DNA of 64,000 bases from contig NZ_JAAMOZ010000005.1 in the NCBI RefSeq assembly GCF_011758645.1, positions 62,001-126,000 of the forward strand. The letters are read 5' to 3'. This document shows, one piece after another, positions 8,585 through 16,968 of the stretch (positions within the stretch are counted from its first letter, which is position 1; every line of letters begins with the position of its first letter). Source of the DNA: Brooklawnia cerclae. GTDB taxonomy: Bacteria > Actinomycetota > Actinomycetes > Propionibacteriales > Propionibacteriaceae. The notes under the pieces are model-generated. The model was given only the letters and a program-made list of their open reading frames with translations. It made no database searches and was not told where the DNA came from. A program made the translations under genes and the position numbers.

Positions 8585-9490
8585 CTACCGGGCGGTGGCC
8601 GCCACGACGATCGCCGCGTTCTCGTCCAGGGCGGCCAGCTTCTGCTCGCCCGGCATGTCCTTGGGACGCATGGCGAGTTTGAGGCCGAAGGTGACCTCGC
8701 CCGCCGCGGCGACGGCGGACGCGACGCGAGCGGCGTCCAGCAGCGTGCCCGCGGGCGCGACGCTCGTGCCGGCCAGCGGCAGGTGCTGATCGGCCCAGGG
8801 GCCACCGAAGTCGGTCGCCTCACCCGAGCAGCTCGAGAACCCGACATGGCGCAGCCACCCCGAGGCCTTCGCGGTCTCGATGTGCTGCTGGGCGGTCTGC
8901 GCGCTGCGGCCCTCGATCGCGCTGCGGGCCCAGTTGATCACCAGGCCCCAGCCGGCGTCCGGCGCCTGCGCCGAGACCTTCTCGAGGACGGCGATCTCGT
9001 CGTCCAGCGTCAGATACCCCTTGTTGGGCTCCTGTCCCTCGACGAAGGCGTCGCAGTGCTCGACCCACAGCTTCGCACCGCCCCAGTCGAGGCCCGCGAG
9101 CTCCAGCAGGGAGGCCGCGAACGCGTCCGCGTCGGCCTTGCCGGTCGGGGCCGAATGCACCTGCACGGCCCTGATGTCGTGGCCGTCGGCGACGAGCCCG
9201 GCGACCGCCGCGGCCTCACCCCGCGCCCATTCGAGCGCACGCCGGCGTCCGGCCTCGTCGGGGGACGCGAGGCCGAAGTCGGCGTCCTCGGCGTTGCGGC
9301 CGGTGGTGCCGGGCACGCCCGAGACGATGGCGGGCAGGTCGGCGGGCGCGCCCGCGGGCCAGGCGAGCGAGTCGGCGTAGCCGAGCTCGAACCCACCCAC
9401 CCAATCGCGCTGGGACAGCCCCTGCACGAATGCGAGCCGGTCAGCCCCATCGGCAGGCCAGACGTTGTAGGCGGACGAGAACAGTTTCAT
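8585..9490 (-). CDS. DUF4862-like hypothetical protein, probable TIM barrel
   Basis: A 301-residue soluble protein with no signal peptide. I recognise it only tentatively as the DUF4862 type: it starts MKLFSSAYNVWPADG and alternates strand and helix segments as expected for a TIM barrel. Segments such as DGHDIRAVQVHSAPT, KLWVEHCDAF and WGLVINWARS would sit at the barrel mouth and carry His, Glu, Asp and Asn residues that could bind a sugar or metal. No substrate can be assigned. I chose the ATG at 9490 because AGGGAG precedes it at good spacing; the longer open frame starting at 9592 would read through the tetR promoter. It diverges from tetR, and its 5' end is about 90 nt from the TetR operator, so co-regulation is possible. 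Confidence 0.7.
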   Translation of the reverse strand: MKLFSSAYNVWPADGADRLAFVQGLSQRDWVGGFELGYADSLAWPAGAPADLPAIVSGVPGTTGRNAEDADFGLASPDEAGRRRALEWARGEAAAVAGLVADGHDIRAVQVHSAPTGKADADAFAASLLELAGLDWGGAKLWVEHCDAFVEGQEPNKGYLTLDDEIAVLEKVSAQAPDAGWGLVINWARSAIEGRSAQTAQQHIETAKASGWLRHVGFSSCSGEATDFGGPWADQHLPLAGTSVAPAGTLLDAARVASAVAAAGEVTFGLKLAMRPKDMPGEQKLAALDENAAIVVAATAR

Positions 9491-9578
9491 GATCAGGCTC
9501 CCTTGATGATCGGTGGGCTCCAGTCTGGCATGACGGAGCCGGGCTCGGAGCACACGCCCGTGCCTGTGACCAGCACGT

Positions 9579-9607
9579 TTGTGAGTGAGCACTCACTCAG
9601 GTATCTT
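9579..9607 (+). promoter_or_regulatory. Promoter of the tetR-ABC exporter operon
   Basis: TTGTGA at 9579-9584 and TATCTT at 9602-9607 are separated by exactly 17 nt, a well-spaced sigma-70 type promoter. The -10 box ends 8 nt before the GTG of the TetR gene, so the [12 protein letters not shown] probably leaderless. The TetR operator fills the spacer. Confidence 0.7.
9582..9599 (+). promoter_or_regulatory. Palindromic TetR operator inside the promoter spacer
   Basis: TGAGTGAG-CA-CTCACTCA is a perfect 8+8 palindrome with a 2-nt centre. It lies between the -35 and -10 boxes, so a bound repressor would block RNA polymerase. Position directly in front of a TetR-family gene is typical of autoregulation that also controls the downstream exporter genes. 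Confidence 0.8.
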
Positions 9608-9615
9608 TTCCCACC

Positions 9616-10218
9616 GTGCGCGCAACACCTTTACCACCGGACGAACGACGCCGGGCGATCATCGCAGCGGCTCGGCCGCTGCTGGTGAGCGACGGCCAGT
9701 TCACGACGAAACAGGTGGCCGAAGCGGCAGGCATCGCCGAGGGGACGATCTTCCGCGTCTTCGACTCGAAGAAGGACCTGCTGGCCGCCGTGATCGAGGA
9801 CACCCTCGACCCCACCGACCTGTGCGAGGCCATCCGCTCGCTCCCCACACAGCCGACCCTGCACGAGCACGTCACCCGGCTGCTGGAGCTGCTCCGCGAC
9901 AACGTGGGCTCGGTGATGGCCGTGATGGCGGCGCTCCATTCTCGCTCCCGCCCGGAGTTCGACAGACCTCCCCACAGACACGGCCCCCCGGGGCCCGACT
10001 CCCGCAACACCCAGGTCACAGACGCTCTCGCCGATTCACTCGCGCCGTGGGCCGGCGACCTGATCCTGACGCCGCAGGCAGCGGCGTCCCTCCTGAGGGC
10101 ACTCGCCCTGACCGCATCCCACCCCTTCCTGCCGGATCCCGGGCTCAACGACCCGGCGGGACTGGCGAACATCATCATTCACGGCATCGAGAAACGCCCC
10201 GAGGAAGACGCATGCTGA
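9616..10218 (+). CDS. TetR/AcrR-family transcriptional repressor
   Basis: The 200-residue protein has an N-terminal TetR helix-turn-helix (about residues 29-62: FTTKQVAEAAGIAEGTIFRVFDS followed by KKDLLAAVIED) and a divergent, mostly helical ligand-binding domain. The GTG at 9616 is supported by the leaderless promoter directly upstream. The gene overlaps the first ABC exporter gene by 7 nt, so repressor and exporter are co-transcribed. The simplest reading is autorepression through the palindrome at 9582-9599, relieved by a substrate of the exporter. The inducer cannot be read from sequence. Confidence 0.92.
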   Translation: MRATPLPPDERRRAIIAAARPLLVSDGQFTTKQVAEAAGIAEGTIFRVFDSKKDLLAAVIEDTLDPTDLCEAIRSLPTQPTLHEHVTRLLELLRDNVGSVMAVMAALHSRSRPEFDRPPHRHGPPGPDSRNTQVTDALADSLAPWAGDLILTPQAAASLLRALALTASHPFLPDPGLNDPAGLANIIIHGIEKRPEEDAC

Positions 10219-11948
10219 TCAAACTCATCAACCGCTACATCAGGCCGTATTCGGGCCTGCTCATCGGCGTGCTGGTCGCGCAGCTGGTGGCGACAGCGTC
10301 ATCGCTGTACCTGCCCAGCCTCAACGCCAGCATCATCGACGACGGCGTCGCCAACGGCGACACCGGCTACATCTGGAGCCACGGCGGCATCATGCTCGCC
10401 GTGTCCCTCACCCAGGCGCTGTGTCAGATCGCCGCCGCCTACTTCGGCGCGAAGGCCGCCATGCTGTTCGGACGCGACGTGCGATCCGCCGTGTTCAACC
10501 GGACGCTGTCGTTCAGCACCCGCGAGATCAACCAGTTCGGCGCCCCGAGCCTGATCACCAGGACGACCAACGACGTCCAGCAGGTGCAGATGCTCGTCCT
10601 GATGACCTGCGTCATGATGATCTCCGCCCCGATCACGATGATCGGCGGTGTGTTCATGGCGCTGCGCGAGGACCGCGTCCTGAGCTGGCTGATCCTCGTC
10701 GCGGTCATCGTGCTGGGTGGGGTGATCGGCATCCTGGTCACACGGATGACCCCGCTGTTCCAGTCGCAGCAGACGAAGATCGACACCCTCAACCGTGTCG
10801 TGCGCGAGCAGATCACCGGCATCCGTGTGATCCGTGCGTTCGGACGTGAGCCACTCGAACGCGAGCGGTTCCGCGGCGCGAACTACGACCTCATGCGGCT
10901 CGGCTTCTCGATCGGCACCCTGTTCGCGGTGCTCTTCCCGTTCGTCATGCTCGTCATGAACCTCGGCAGCGTCGGGGTGATGTGGTTCGGCGGCATGCGC
11001 ATCGACGCCGGCGACATGCAGGTGGGCCAGCTGACCGCCTTCATCACCTATCTCATGCAGATCCTCATGAGCGTGATGATGGCCACGATGATGGTGATGA
11101 TGGCCCCGCGTGCGGCCGTCTGTGCCACCCGCATCATGGAGGTGCTCGACACCTCCTCCAGCGTCGTCCCGTCGTCCGAGCCCGTCACCGAGCTGTCCGA
11201 ACACGGCACCGTGCGGTTCGAGGACGTCGGCTTCGCCTACCCCGGCGCGGAAGCGCCGGTGCTGACCGGCATCACCTTCGACATGCGTCCCGGCCAGACC
11301 ACCGCGATCGTCGGCTCCACCGGGTCGGGGAAGACCACCCTGGTCAACCTCATCCCGCGCCTGTTCGACGTCACCACCGGCCGGGTGCTCGTCGACGGGG
11401 TGGACGTCCGCGACATCGCCCCTGAGGCACTGTGGGCACGCATCGGGCTCGTCCCGCAGAAGGCCTACCTGTTCAGCGGCACCATCGCCTCGAACCTGCG
11501 GCACGGCGACCCCGCGGCCACCGACGAATCCATGTGGCAGGCCCTGGACGTCGCCCAGGCATCCGACTTCGTCTCCGAACTGGACGGCGGCCTCGAGGCA
11601 CCCGTCGCCCAGGGAGGCACCAACGTCTCCGGCGGTCAGCGCCAACGGCTGTCGATCGCCCGGGCCCTGGTCAAGTCGCCCGAGATCTACGTCTTCGACG
11701 ACGCCTTCAGCGCGCTGGACGTCGCGACCGACGCCCGCCTCCGCGCGGCGCTGTCGTCCCTCACCAGCGAGGCCGCCGTGCTGATCGTGGCCCAGCGGGT
11801 CTCCACCATCCGGCAGGCCGACCAGATCATCGTCCTGGAGGACGGGCACATAGTGGGCATCGGCAATCACGACGATCTGATGGACTCCTGCCCCACCTAT
11901 CGCGAGATCGTCGAATCCCAACTGAACGCGACGGAGGCCGCAGCATGA
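10212..11948 (+). CDS. ABC exporter half-transporter, subunit 1 (degenerate ATP site)
   Basis: The 578-residue half-transporter has six N-terminal helices (ABC_membrane type IV exporter fold, about residues 15-300) and an ATPase domain with Walker A GSTGSGKTT, signature VSGGQRQRLSIARAL and Walker B IYVFDDAFSALD. The residue after Walker B is Asp instead of the catalytic Glu. That is the hallmark of the degenerate partner in heterodimeric exporters such as TM287/288, so it should pair with the next gene. The ATG at 10212 overlaps tetR by 7 nt; the stop overlaps the next start by 4 nt. Likely substrates are drugs, lipids or peptides, but the sequence does not say which. Confidence 0.92.
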   Translation: MLIKLINRYIRPYSGLLIGVLVAQLVATASSLYLPSLNASIIDDGVANGDTGYIWSHGGIMLAVSLTQALCQIAAAYFGAKAAMLFGRDVRSAVFNRTLSFSTREINQFGAPSLITRTTNDVQQVQMLVLMTCVMMISAPITMIGGVFMALREDRVLSWLILVAVIVLGGVIGILVTRMTPLFQSQQTKIDTLNRVVREQITGIRVIRAFGREPLERERFRGANYDLMRLGFSIGTLFAVLFPFVMLVMNLGSVGVMWFGGMRIDAGDMQVGQLTAFITYLMQILMSVMMATMMVMMAPRAAVCATRIMEVLDTSSSVVPSSEPVTELSEHGTVRFEDVGFAYPGAEAPVLTGITFDMRPGQTTAIVGSTGSGKTTLVNLIPRLFDVTTGRVLVDGVDVRDIAPEALWARIGLVPQKAYLFSGTIASNLRHGDPAATDESMWQALDVAQASDFVSELDGGLEAPVAQGGTNVSGGQRQRLSIARALVKSPEIYVFDDAFSALDVATDARLRAALSSLTSEAAVLIVAQRVSTIRQADQIIVLEDGHIVGIGNHDDLMDSCPTYREIVESQLNATEAAA

Positions 11949-13939
11949 GCACAGAGACGTCGCGCGAGGAACATCGCGTCACCCGGGCCAACGCCCGGCC
12001 CAAGATCGGCCCCGCCCGGCGCACGGGCGGTCCCGGCCCCATGGGCGGCCAGGGCGTCGCCGAGAAGGCCGTCTCGTTCGGGCCGTCGCTCCGGCGGCTG
12101 CTCGGCATGATGCGGCCCGAGCGGCTGGTGTTCGCCGTGGTCATCGTCATGGGCATCGCCTCGGTGGTGGGCAACGTCGTGGGGCCGAAGATCCTCGGCA
12201 AGGCGACCGACGTCATCTTCACCGGCGTCGTCGGCAAGAACCTGCCCGCCGGGGTGACCAAGGAACAGGTCATCGAGATGCTCCGCCAGGCCGGCAACAG
12301 CCAGCTCGCCGACATGGTCAGCGGCATGAACGTCATCCCCGGGCAGGGCATCGACTTCACCGCGCTGGGCCACTGGCTGCTGCTCGCGCTGGCACTGTAC
12401 GCCGCGGCGGCGGTGCTCGGGTTCATCCAGCAGTTCCTGCTGATCAGGGGCGTGCAGCGCACGGTCTACCGCATGCGCAACCTCGTCAACGAGAAGATGG
12501 ACCGGCTGCCGCTGGCCTACTTCGACCGCCAGCCGCGTGGCGAGCTGCTCAGCCGCATCACCAACGACATGGACAACGTGCAACAGACCCTGCAGCAGAC
12601 GCTGGGGCAACTGCTGAACTCCATCCTCACGGTGATCGGCGTCGCGGTCATGATGTTCACCGTCAGCCCCATGCTGGCGTGGCTGACACTGGCGATCATC
12701 CCGGTGGCCGGGGTGGCCTCCGTCCTGATCGGCAAGCAGGCTCAGAAGCAGTTCACCAGCATGTGGGCCAGGACCGGCGAGCTGAACGGCGAGGTCGAGG
12801 AGGCATACACCGGACACGCGCTGGTCAAGGTCTTCGGACGCCAGCACGAGGTGGCCGCGGTGTTCGACGACACCAACGAGAAGCTGTTCGCGTCCTCGTT
12901 CCGGGCACAGCTAATCTCCGCGATCATCATGCCGGTCAACTTCTTCATCGGGAACCTCAACTACGTGGCCATCGCCGTCGTCGGAGGCCTGCAGGTGGCG
13001 AACGGACGTATGCCGCTCGGCAACGTCCAGGCGTTCATCCAGTACTCGCGGATGTTCACCCAGCCCATGACCCAGATCGCGTCGATGGCCAACCTGCTCC
13101 AGTCGGGTGTTGCCTCGGCCGAGCGGGTCTTCGAGGTGCTCGACGCCGACGAGCAGGCCCCCGACACCGAGGGTGCTCTGCCCGAGACGGTGGAGGGCCA
13201 CGTGGAGTTCCGCGACGTCGACTTCAGCTACAGCGCCGACCGGCCGCTCATCCAGCGCCTGTCGCTGGAGGCGCGCCCCGGCCAGACCATCGCCATCGTC
13301 GGGCCCACCGGGGCCGGCAAGACCACGCTGGTCAACCTGCTGGAGCGGTTCTACGAGATCCAGGGCGGGCAGATCCTGCTCGACGGGGTCGACATCACGT
13401 CGGTGCCCCGCGCCGATCTGCGCGGCAAGCTCGGAATGGTGTTGCAGGACACCTGGCTGTTCGGGGGGACGATCCGCGACAACATCGCCTACGGCCGCCC
13501 GGGAGCGACCACCGACGAGGTGATCGACGCGGCGAAAGCCGCGCACGTCGACCGTTTCGTCCACCAGCTCCCCCACGGCTACGACACCGTGATCAACGAC
13601 GAGGGGACCAACATCTCCGCCGGCGAGAAACAGCTGATCACCATCGCGCGAGCGTTCATCGCCGACCCCGAGGTGCTCATCCTGGACGAGGCGACCTCCA
13701 GCGTCGACACCCGCACCGAGGTGCTCGTCCAGCAGGCGATGACGCGGCTTCGCTCGGGGCGCACGAGCTTCGTGATCGCCCACCGGCTGAGCACGATCCG
13801 TGACGCCGACCTCATCCTCGTGATGGAGCACGGCGCGATCGTCGAACAGGGAACCCACGACGAACTGCTGGAGACCAAGGGCGCCTACCACGACCTCTAC
13901 CAGTCGCAGTTCGCCGCCGCGATCGAGGACGCCGCCTGA
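11945..13939 (+). CDS. ABC exporter half-transporter, subunit 2 (consensus ATP site)
   Basis: The 664-residue partner of the preceding half-transporter. After a Gly/Pro-rich N-terminal extension of about 50 residues come six helices. The loop between the first two carries an insertion of about 60 residues (KNLPAGVTKEQVIEMLRQ onward). The ATPase domain has Walker A GPTGAGKTT, Walker B VLILDEATSSVD with the catalytic Glu present, and a signature reading ISAGEKQLITIARA instead of LSGGQ. With the Asp in subunit 1, one composite site looks catalytic and the other degenerate, as in known heterodimers. The ATG overlaps the previous stop by 4 nt. A strong hairpin 20 nt after the stop probably ends the operon. 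Confidence 0.92.
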   Translation: MSTETSREEHRVTRANARPKIGPARRTGGPGPMGGQGVAEKAVSFGPSLRRLLGMMRPERLVFAVVIVMGIASVVGNVVGPKILGKATDVIFTGVVGKNLPAGVTKEQVIEMLRQAGNSQLADMVSGMNVIPGQGIDFTALGHWLLLALALYAAAAVLGFIQQFLLIRGVQRTVYRMRNLVNEKMDRLPLAYFDRQPRGELLSRITNDMDNVQQTLQQTLGQLLNSILTVIGVAVMMFTVSPMLAWLTLAIIPVAGVASVLIGKQAQKQFTSMWARTGELNGEVEEAYTGHALVKVFGRQHEVAAVFDDTNEKLFASSFRAQLISAIIMPVNFFIGNLNYVAIAVVGGLQVANGRMPLGNVQAFIQYSRMFTQPMTQIASMANLLQSGVASAERVFEVLDADEQAPDTEGALPETVEGHVEFRDVDFSYSADRPLIQRLSLEARPGQTIAIVGPTGAGKTTLVNLLERFYEIQGGQILLDGVDITSVPRADLRGKLGMVLQDTWLFGGTIRDNIAYGRPGATTDEVIDAAKAAHVDRFVHQLPHGYDTVINDEGTNISAGEKQLITIARAFIADPEVLILDEATSSVDTRTEVLVQQAMTRLRSGRTSFVIAHRLSTIRDADLILVMEHGAIVEQGTHDELLETKGAYHDLYQSQFAAAIEDAA

Positions 13940-14235
13940 CGTCGAGGCGTTCGTCGAGCCTCGGGAGTGCTCGTTGAGCCTGTCGAAACGAGCACTCCCG
14001 AGGGAGTCCCTTCGACAGGCTCAGGGACCGGTGTCGAAGAACGCCTCAGGCAGATCCGCGTCCCGCGTCCCTTCGACAGGCTCAGGGACCGGTGACTGAC
14101 AACAGGCTCAGGGACCTGTGGGCTGACGACAGGCTCAGGGACCAGCGGCTCACGACAGGCTCAGGGACCAGCGGCTCACGACAGGCTCAAGGACCGGTCC
14201 CTGAGCCTGTCGAAGGGAGCATCCCTGACCTCACG
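13940..14235 (+). repeat. Hairpin-repeat cluster A
   Basis: Intergenic stretch between the exporter operon and pckG (convergent) filled with about eight copies or part-copies of the CTTCGACAGGCTCAGGGACC type. The right part is a degenerate tandem array with a 26-nt period (CGACAGGCTCAGGGACC plus AGCGGCTCA). The left part holds the terminator-like hairpin. The last copy is inverted (GGTCCCTGAGCCTGTCGAAG). No credible protein is encoded here. Confidence 0.85.
13959..14003 (+). terminator. 17-bp hairpin ending the exporter operon, built on the repeat loop
   Basis: CCTCGGGAGTGCTCGTT at 13959-13975 pairs perfectly with AACGAGCACTCCCGAGG at 13987-14003 around the 11-nt loop GAGCCTGTCGA. It lies 20 nt after the stop of the exporter operon. 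The loop is the conserved core of the hairpin repeats elsewhere in the window, so this looks like a repeat unit with an extended stem used as terminator. Confidence 0.65.
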
Positions 14236-16176
14236 TCACCGGGGCCTCGGCTCCCGTTCGCAGGCCTTCAGCACCCCTGACCGCAACCGGGCGTACTCCT
14301 CGTCCAGTTCGGTCGGGAGCTTGTCACCCAGGAAGTCGAACCACTGCCCAATGCGCGGGAGCTCGTCCACCCACTCGTGGGGGACGAACCGCGTCACCAT
14401 CCGGACCGTCGCCGGATCGATGTCGAGGCCGTTCACGTCGATGTCCTCCGGCTTCGGCAACAGGCCGATCGGCGTCTGGATCGCGTCGACCCGGCCCTCC
14501 AGCCGGTCGATCATCCACTTGAGGACGCGGCTGTTGTCGCCGAATCCCGGCCACAGGAACCGGCCCTGGGCGTCCTTCAGGAACCAGTTCACGTAGAAGA
14601 TGCGCGGCAGTCGGCTGCGGTCGTGCGTACGGCCGATCTTGAGCCAGTGCTCCAGGTAGTCGCCCACGTGATAGCCGATGAACGGGCGCATGGCCATCGG
14701 GTCGCGCCGGACCACGCCGACCATGCCCACCGCGGCGGCAGTCGTCTCCGAACTGCACGTCGCACCGAGGAACACCCCGTGCTGCCAGTCGTGGGCCTCG
14801 TTGACCAGGGGAATCGTGTTCTCGCGGCGTCCGCCGAAGATCATGATGTCGATCGGCACCCCACGCGGCGAGTCGAACTCCTCGGCCAGGGTCGGGCATT
14901 GCTTGGTCGGCGTGGTGAAGCGGCTGTTCGGGTGCGCGGCCTTGTCCGTGTGCCTGCCGCCCTCCGGGCCGTACTCGCGCGTCCACGAACGCCCTCGCCA
15001 GTCCATGAGGTGCTCGGGCACCTGCTCGGTCATCCCCTCCCACCAGACGCCGCCGTCGTCGGTCAGCGCGACATTGGTGAAGATCGAGTTGCCCTCGCGG
15101 ATCGTGGCCATCGCGTTCGGGTTGGTGGCGTCGCCCGTTCCCGGGGCGACCCCGAAGAAGCCGGTCTCGGGGTTGACCGCGTACAGGCGCCCGTCGGGCC
15201 CGAAGCGCATCCACGCGATGTCGTCCCCGATCGTCTCGGCCTTCCAACCCGGGATGGTGGGCCGGATCATGGCGAGATTGGTCTTGCCGCAGGCGCTCGG
15301 GAAGGCCGCACAGATGTGATACGTCTTGCCCTGCGGGCTGGTGAGCTTGAGGATCAGCATGTGCTCGGCGAGCCAGCCCTCGTCCCGGGCCATGACCGAG
15401 GCGATGCGCAGGGCGTAGCACTTCTTCCCGAGCAGGGAGTTTCCCCCGTAGCCCGAGCCGTACGACCACACGGTCCGTTCCTCGGGGAAGTGCGAGATGT
15501 AGACGTGCTGGCTGTCGCACGGCCAGGTCACGTCCTTGGTTCCCGGGGGCAGGGGGAGCCCGACCGAATGCAGACAGGGGACGAAGGCCGCGTCCCGCTG
15601 GACCATCTCGTCCAGGGCGGGCCGGCCCATGCGGGTCATGATGCGCATGCTGCACACCACGTAGGGCGAGTCCGTGACCTCGACGCCGAACTTCGGATCG
15701 ACCGCGTCCAGTGGACCCATGCAGAAGGGGATGACGTACATCGTCCGGCCCTCCATGCAGCCCTCGTAGAGGCCGCGCATGATGCGCTTCATGGCGCGAG
15801 GGTTCATCCAGTTGTTCAGCGGCCCCGCGTCCTCCTCACGCACCGAGCAGATGAAGGTCTGGTCCTCGACACGGGCCACATCGTCGGGATCGGTACGCAC
15901 GTAGATGGAGTTCGGGAACCTGTCCTCGGCGAGCCTGGTCGCACAGCCCTTGTCGACGAGCAGGTCGACGAGCTCGTGCCACTCGGTCTCAGAGCCGTCG
16001 CAGTAGCGGATGGCCGCAGGGCGGGTGAGCTCGGCCACCCGGGCCACCCACTCGACGAGCCGGGCGAGACGGGGCACCTCACCGATGGTCGGAATGCCCT
16101 GGGTGAGGGAGGCTTCGCCTCCTTCGGGGGCGCCCTTCGTGGTTTCCTGTCTGGTTTCGGTGGTTTCAACGGTCAT
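14236..16176 (-). CDS. pckG: Phosphoenolpyruvate carboxykinase (GTP)
   Basis: Interconverts oxaloacetate + GTP with PEP + CO2 + GDP, linking the TCA cycle to gluconeogenesis or anaplerosis in the cytosol. The 646-residue protein carries the GTP-class kinase loop [12 protein letters not shown] (about 292-303) and the downstream [14 protein letters not shown] segment. Motifs [11 protein letters not shown] and [14 protein letters not shown] are also typical. A polar N-terminal tail of about 25 residues rich in Thr and Glu makes it slightly longer than usual. AGGAG precedes the ATG by 8 nt. It stands alone, transcribed toward repeat cluster A. Confidence 0.97.
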   Translation of the reverse strand: MTVETTETRQETTKGAPEGGEASLTQGIPTIGEVPRLARLVEWVARVAELTRPAAIRYCDGSETEWHELVDLLVDKGCATRLAEDRFPNSIYVRTDPDDVARVEDQTFICSVREEDAGPLNNWMNPRAMKRIMRGLYEGCMEGRTMYVIPFCMGPLDAVDPKFGVEVTDSPYVVCSMRIMTRMGRPALDEMVQRDAAFVPCLHSVGLPLPPGTKDVTWPCDSQHVYISHFPEERTVWSYGSGYGGNSLLGKKCYALRIASVMARDEGWLAEHMLILKLTSPQGKTYHICAAFPSACGKTNLAMIRPTIPGWKAETIGDDIAWMRFGPDGRLYAVNPETGFFGVAPGTGDATNPNAMATIREGNSIFTNVALTDDGGVWWEGMTEQVPEHLMDWRGRSWTREYGPEGGRHTDKAAHPNSRFTTPTKQCPTLAEEFDSPRGVPIDIMIFGGRRENTIPLVNEAHDWQHGVFLGATCSSETTAAAVGMVGVVRRDPMAMRPFIGYHVGDYLEHWLKIGRTHDRSRLPRIFYVNWFLKDAQGRFLWPGFGDNSRVLKWMIDRLEGRVDAIQTPIGLLPKPEDIDVNGLDIDPATVRMVTRFVPHEWVDELPRIGQWFDFLGDKLPTELDEEYARLRSGVLKACEREPRPR

Positions 16177-16346
16177 TTCCGTCGCTCCTGCACGTCCTTG
16201 TACGCGGATTGGTCGGCGAGACCCTCAGCAGCTCTCGCCGCTTCAAAGCCATTGTCACACCAAAGATCGTGCTTTCATAGCCCCTAACCACCATAAAAAC
16301 TCCAGTGGAACGCGCCGAGTGAACAAGGCATCCCATCCCGGCGCCG

Positions 16347-16832
16347 ATGCCCGACGATGGTGACATGATCTCTGCAGCGCCGCGCAGGCTCATGAGCGTT
16401 GCGGCAATCGCGCCCATAGCCACCCTCACGGTTCCGGTGTGCGCATATGAGAACGCCGATTTCGCCGCTCACAACCAGACCCTGCTGACCGGTCCCCCCG
16501 CGACCCTGCTGGCACCCACGCTCGTGATCTACATCGCGCTGGCCATCACCGGCTGGGCACGGACGCCCGGCCGGCTGTGGTCGGCCGCCGGGTTCGTCGC
16601 ATCCCTCGCCGCCTGCCTGGTGCTCACGGAGCTTCTGCGCCAGCCCGGCATCTTCTGGGACGGCGTGGACGCCGAGGGAAACTCGACGGGCGGCTACGAG
16701 CTGCCCGAGCCGTCCTTCGGCTTCGCCATCTGGGTGGTCTCGGTCGTCCTGGCGACAGCGGCGGCGGGACTCCACATCCTCCGGGGCACGCCCACCGCTC
16801 ACCGGGTCGTGGGTGCCACGCGACCACGGTGA
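16347..16832 (+). CDS. Hypothetical three-helix membrane protein
   Basis: I do not recognise this 161-residue protein. It has three or four hydrophobic segments, around residues 15-33, 52-70, 78-98 and 128-146. A short polar loop (EGNSTGGYELPEPS) precedes the last one. The gene diverges from pckG and converges on the FtsX-type permease. No clear ribosome-binding site is seen; an ATG six codons downstream (16365) is an alternative start. Codon use with G/C in third positions and the hydrophobic pattern favour a real gene, but function is unknown. Confidence 0.55.
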   Translation: MPDDGDMISAAPRRLMSVAAIAPIATLTVPVCAYENADFAAHNQTLLTGPPATLLAPTLVIYIALAITGWARTPGRLWSAAGFVASLAACLVLTELLRQPGIFWDGVDAEGNSTGGYELPEPSFGFAIWVVSVVLATAAAGLHILRGTPTAHRVVGATRPR

Positions 16833-16885
16833 CCGTTGGCCCCGGCCCGTGCGTCCCGGCCCCGGCCCCGTACGGCCTCGCCGAG

Positions 16886-16936
16886 GCTCCCGCGACCGAT
16901 TTCGCGTCCCGCGCGCGAAATCTCGATCGCGGGAGC
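16886..16936 (+). terminator. Long two-part hairpin between convergent genes
   Basis: Outer stem GCTCCCGCGA (16886-16895) with TCGCGGGAGC (16927-16936). Inner stem GATTTCGCG (16898-16906) with CGCGAAATC (16914-16922). Together they form a 51-nt hairpin with small internal loops. It lies between the converging gene at 16347-16832 and the permease at 16969, and can serve as a terminator in either direction. Confidence 0.65.
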
Positions 16937-16968
16937 CGATTTCGGTAGCGGGAGCCACGAACCGTCGG

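Noticed and set aside
13953-14280. Open frames through the repeat clusters giving peptides such as PEPVEG and LSLSK
   Set aside because: These are translations of the hairpin repeats, occur in several frames and clusters, and have no homology or start signals of real genes.
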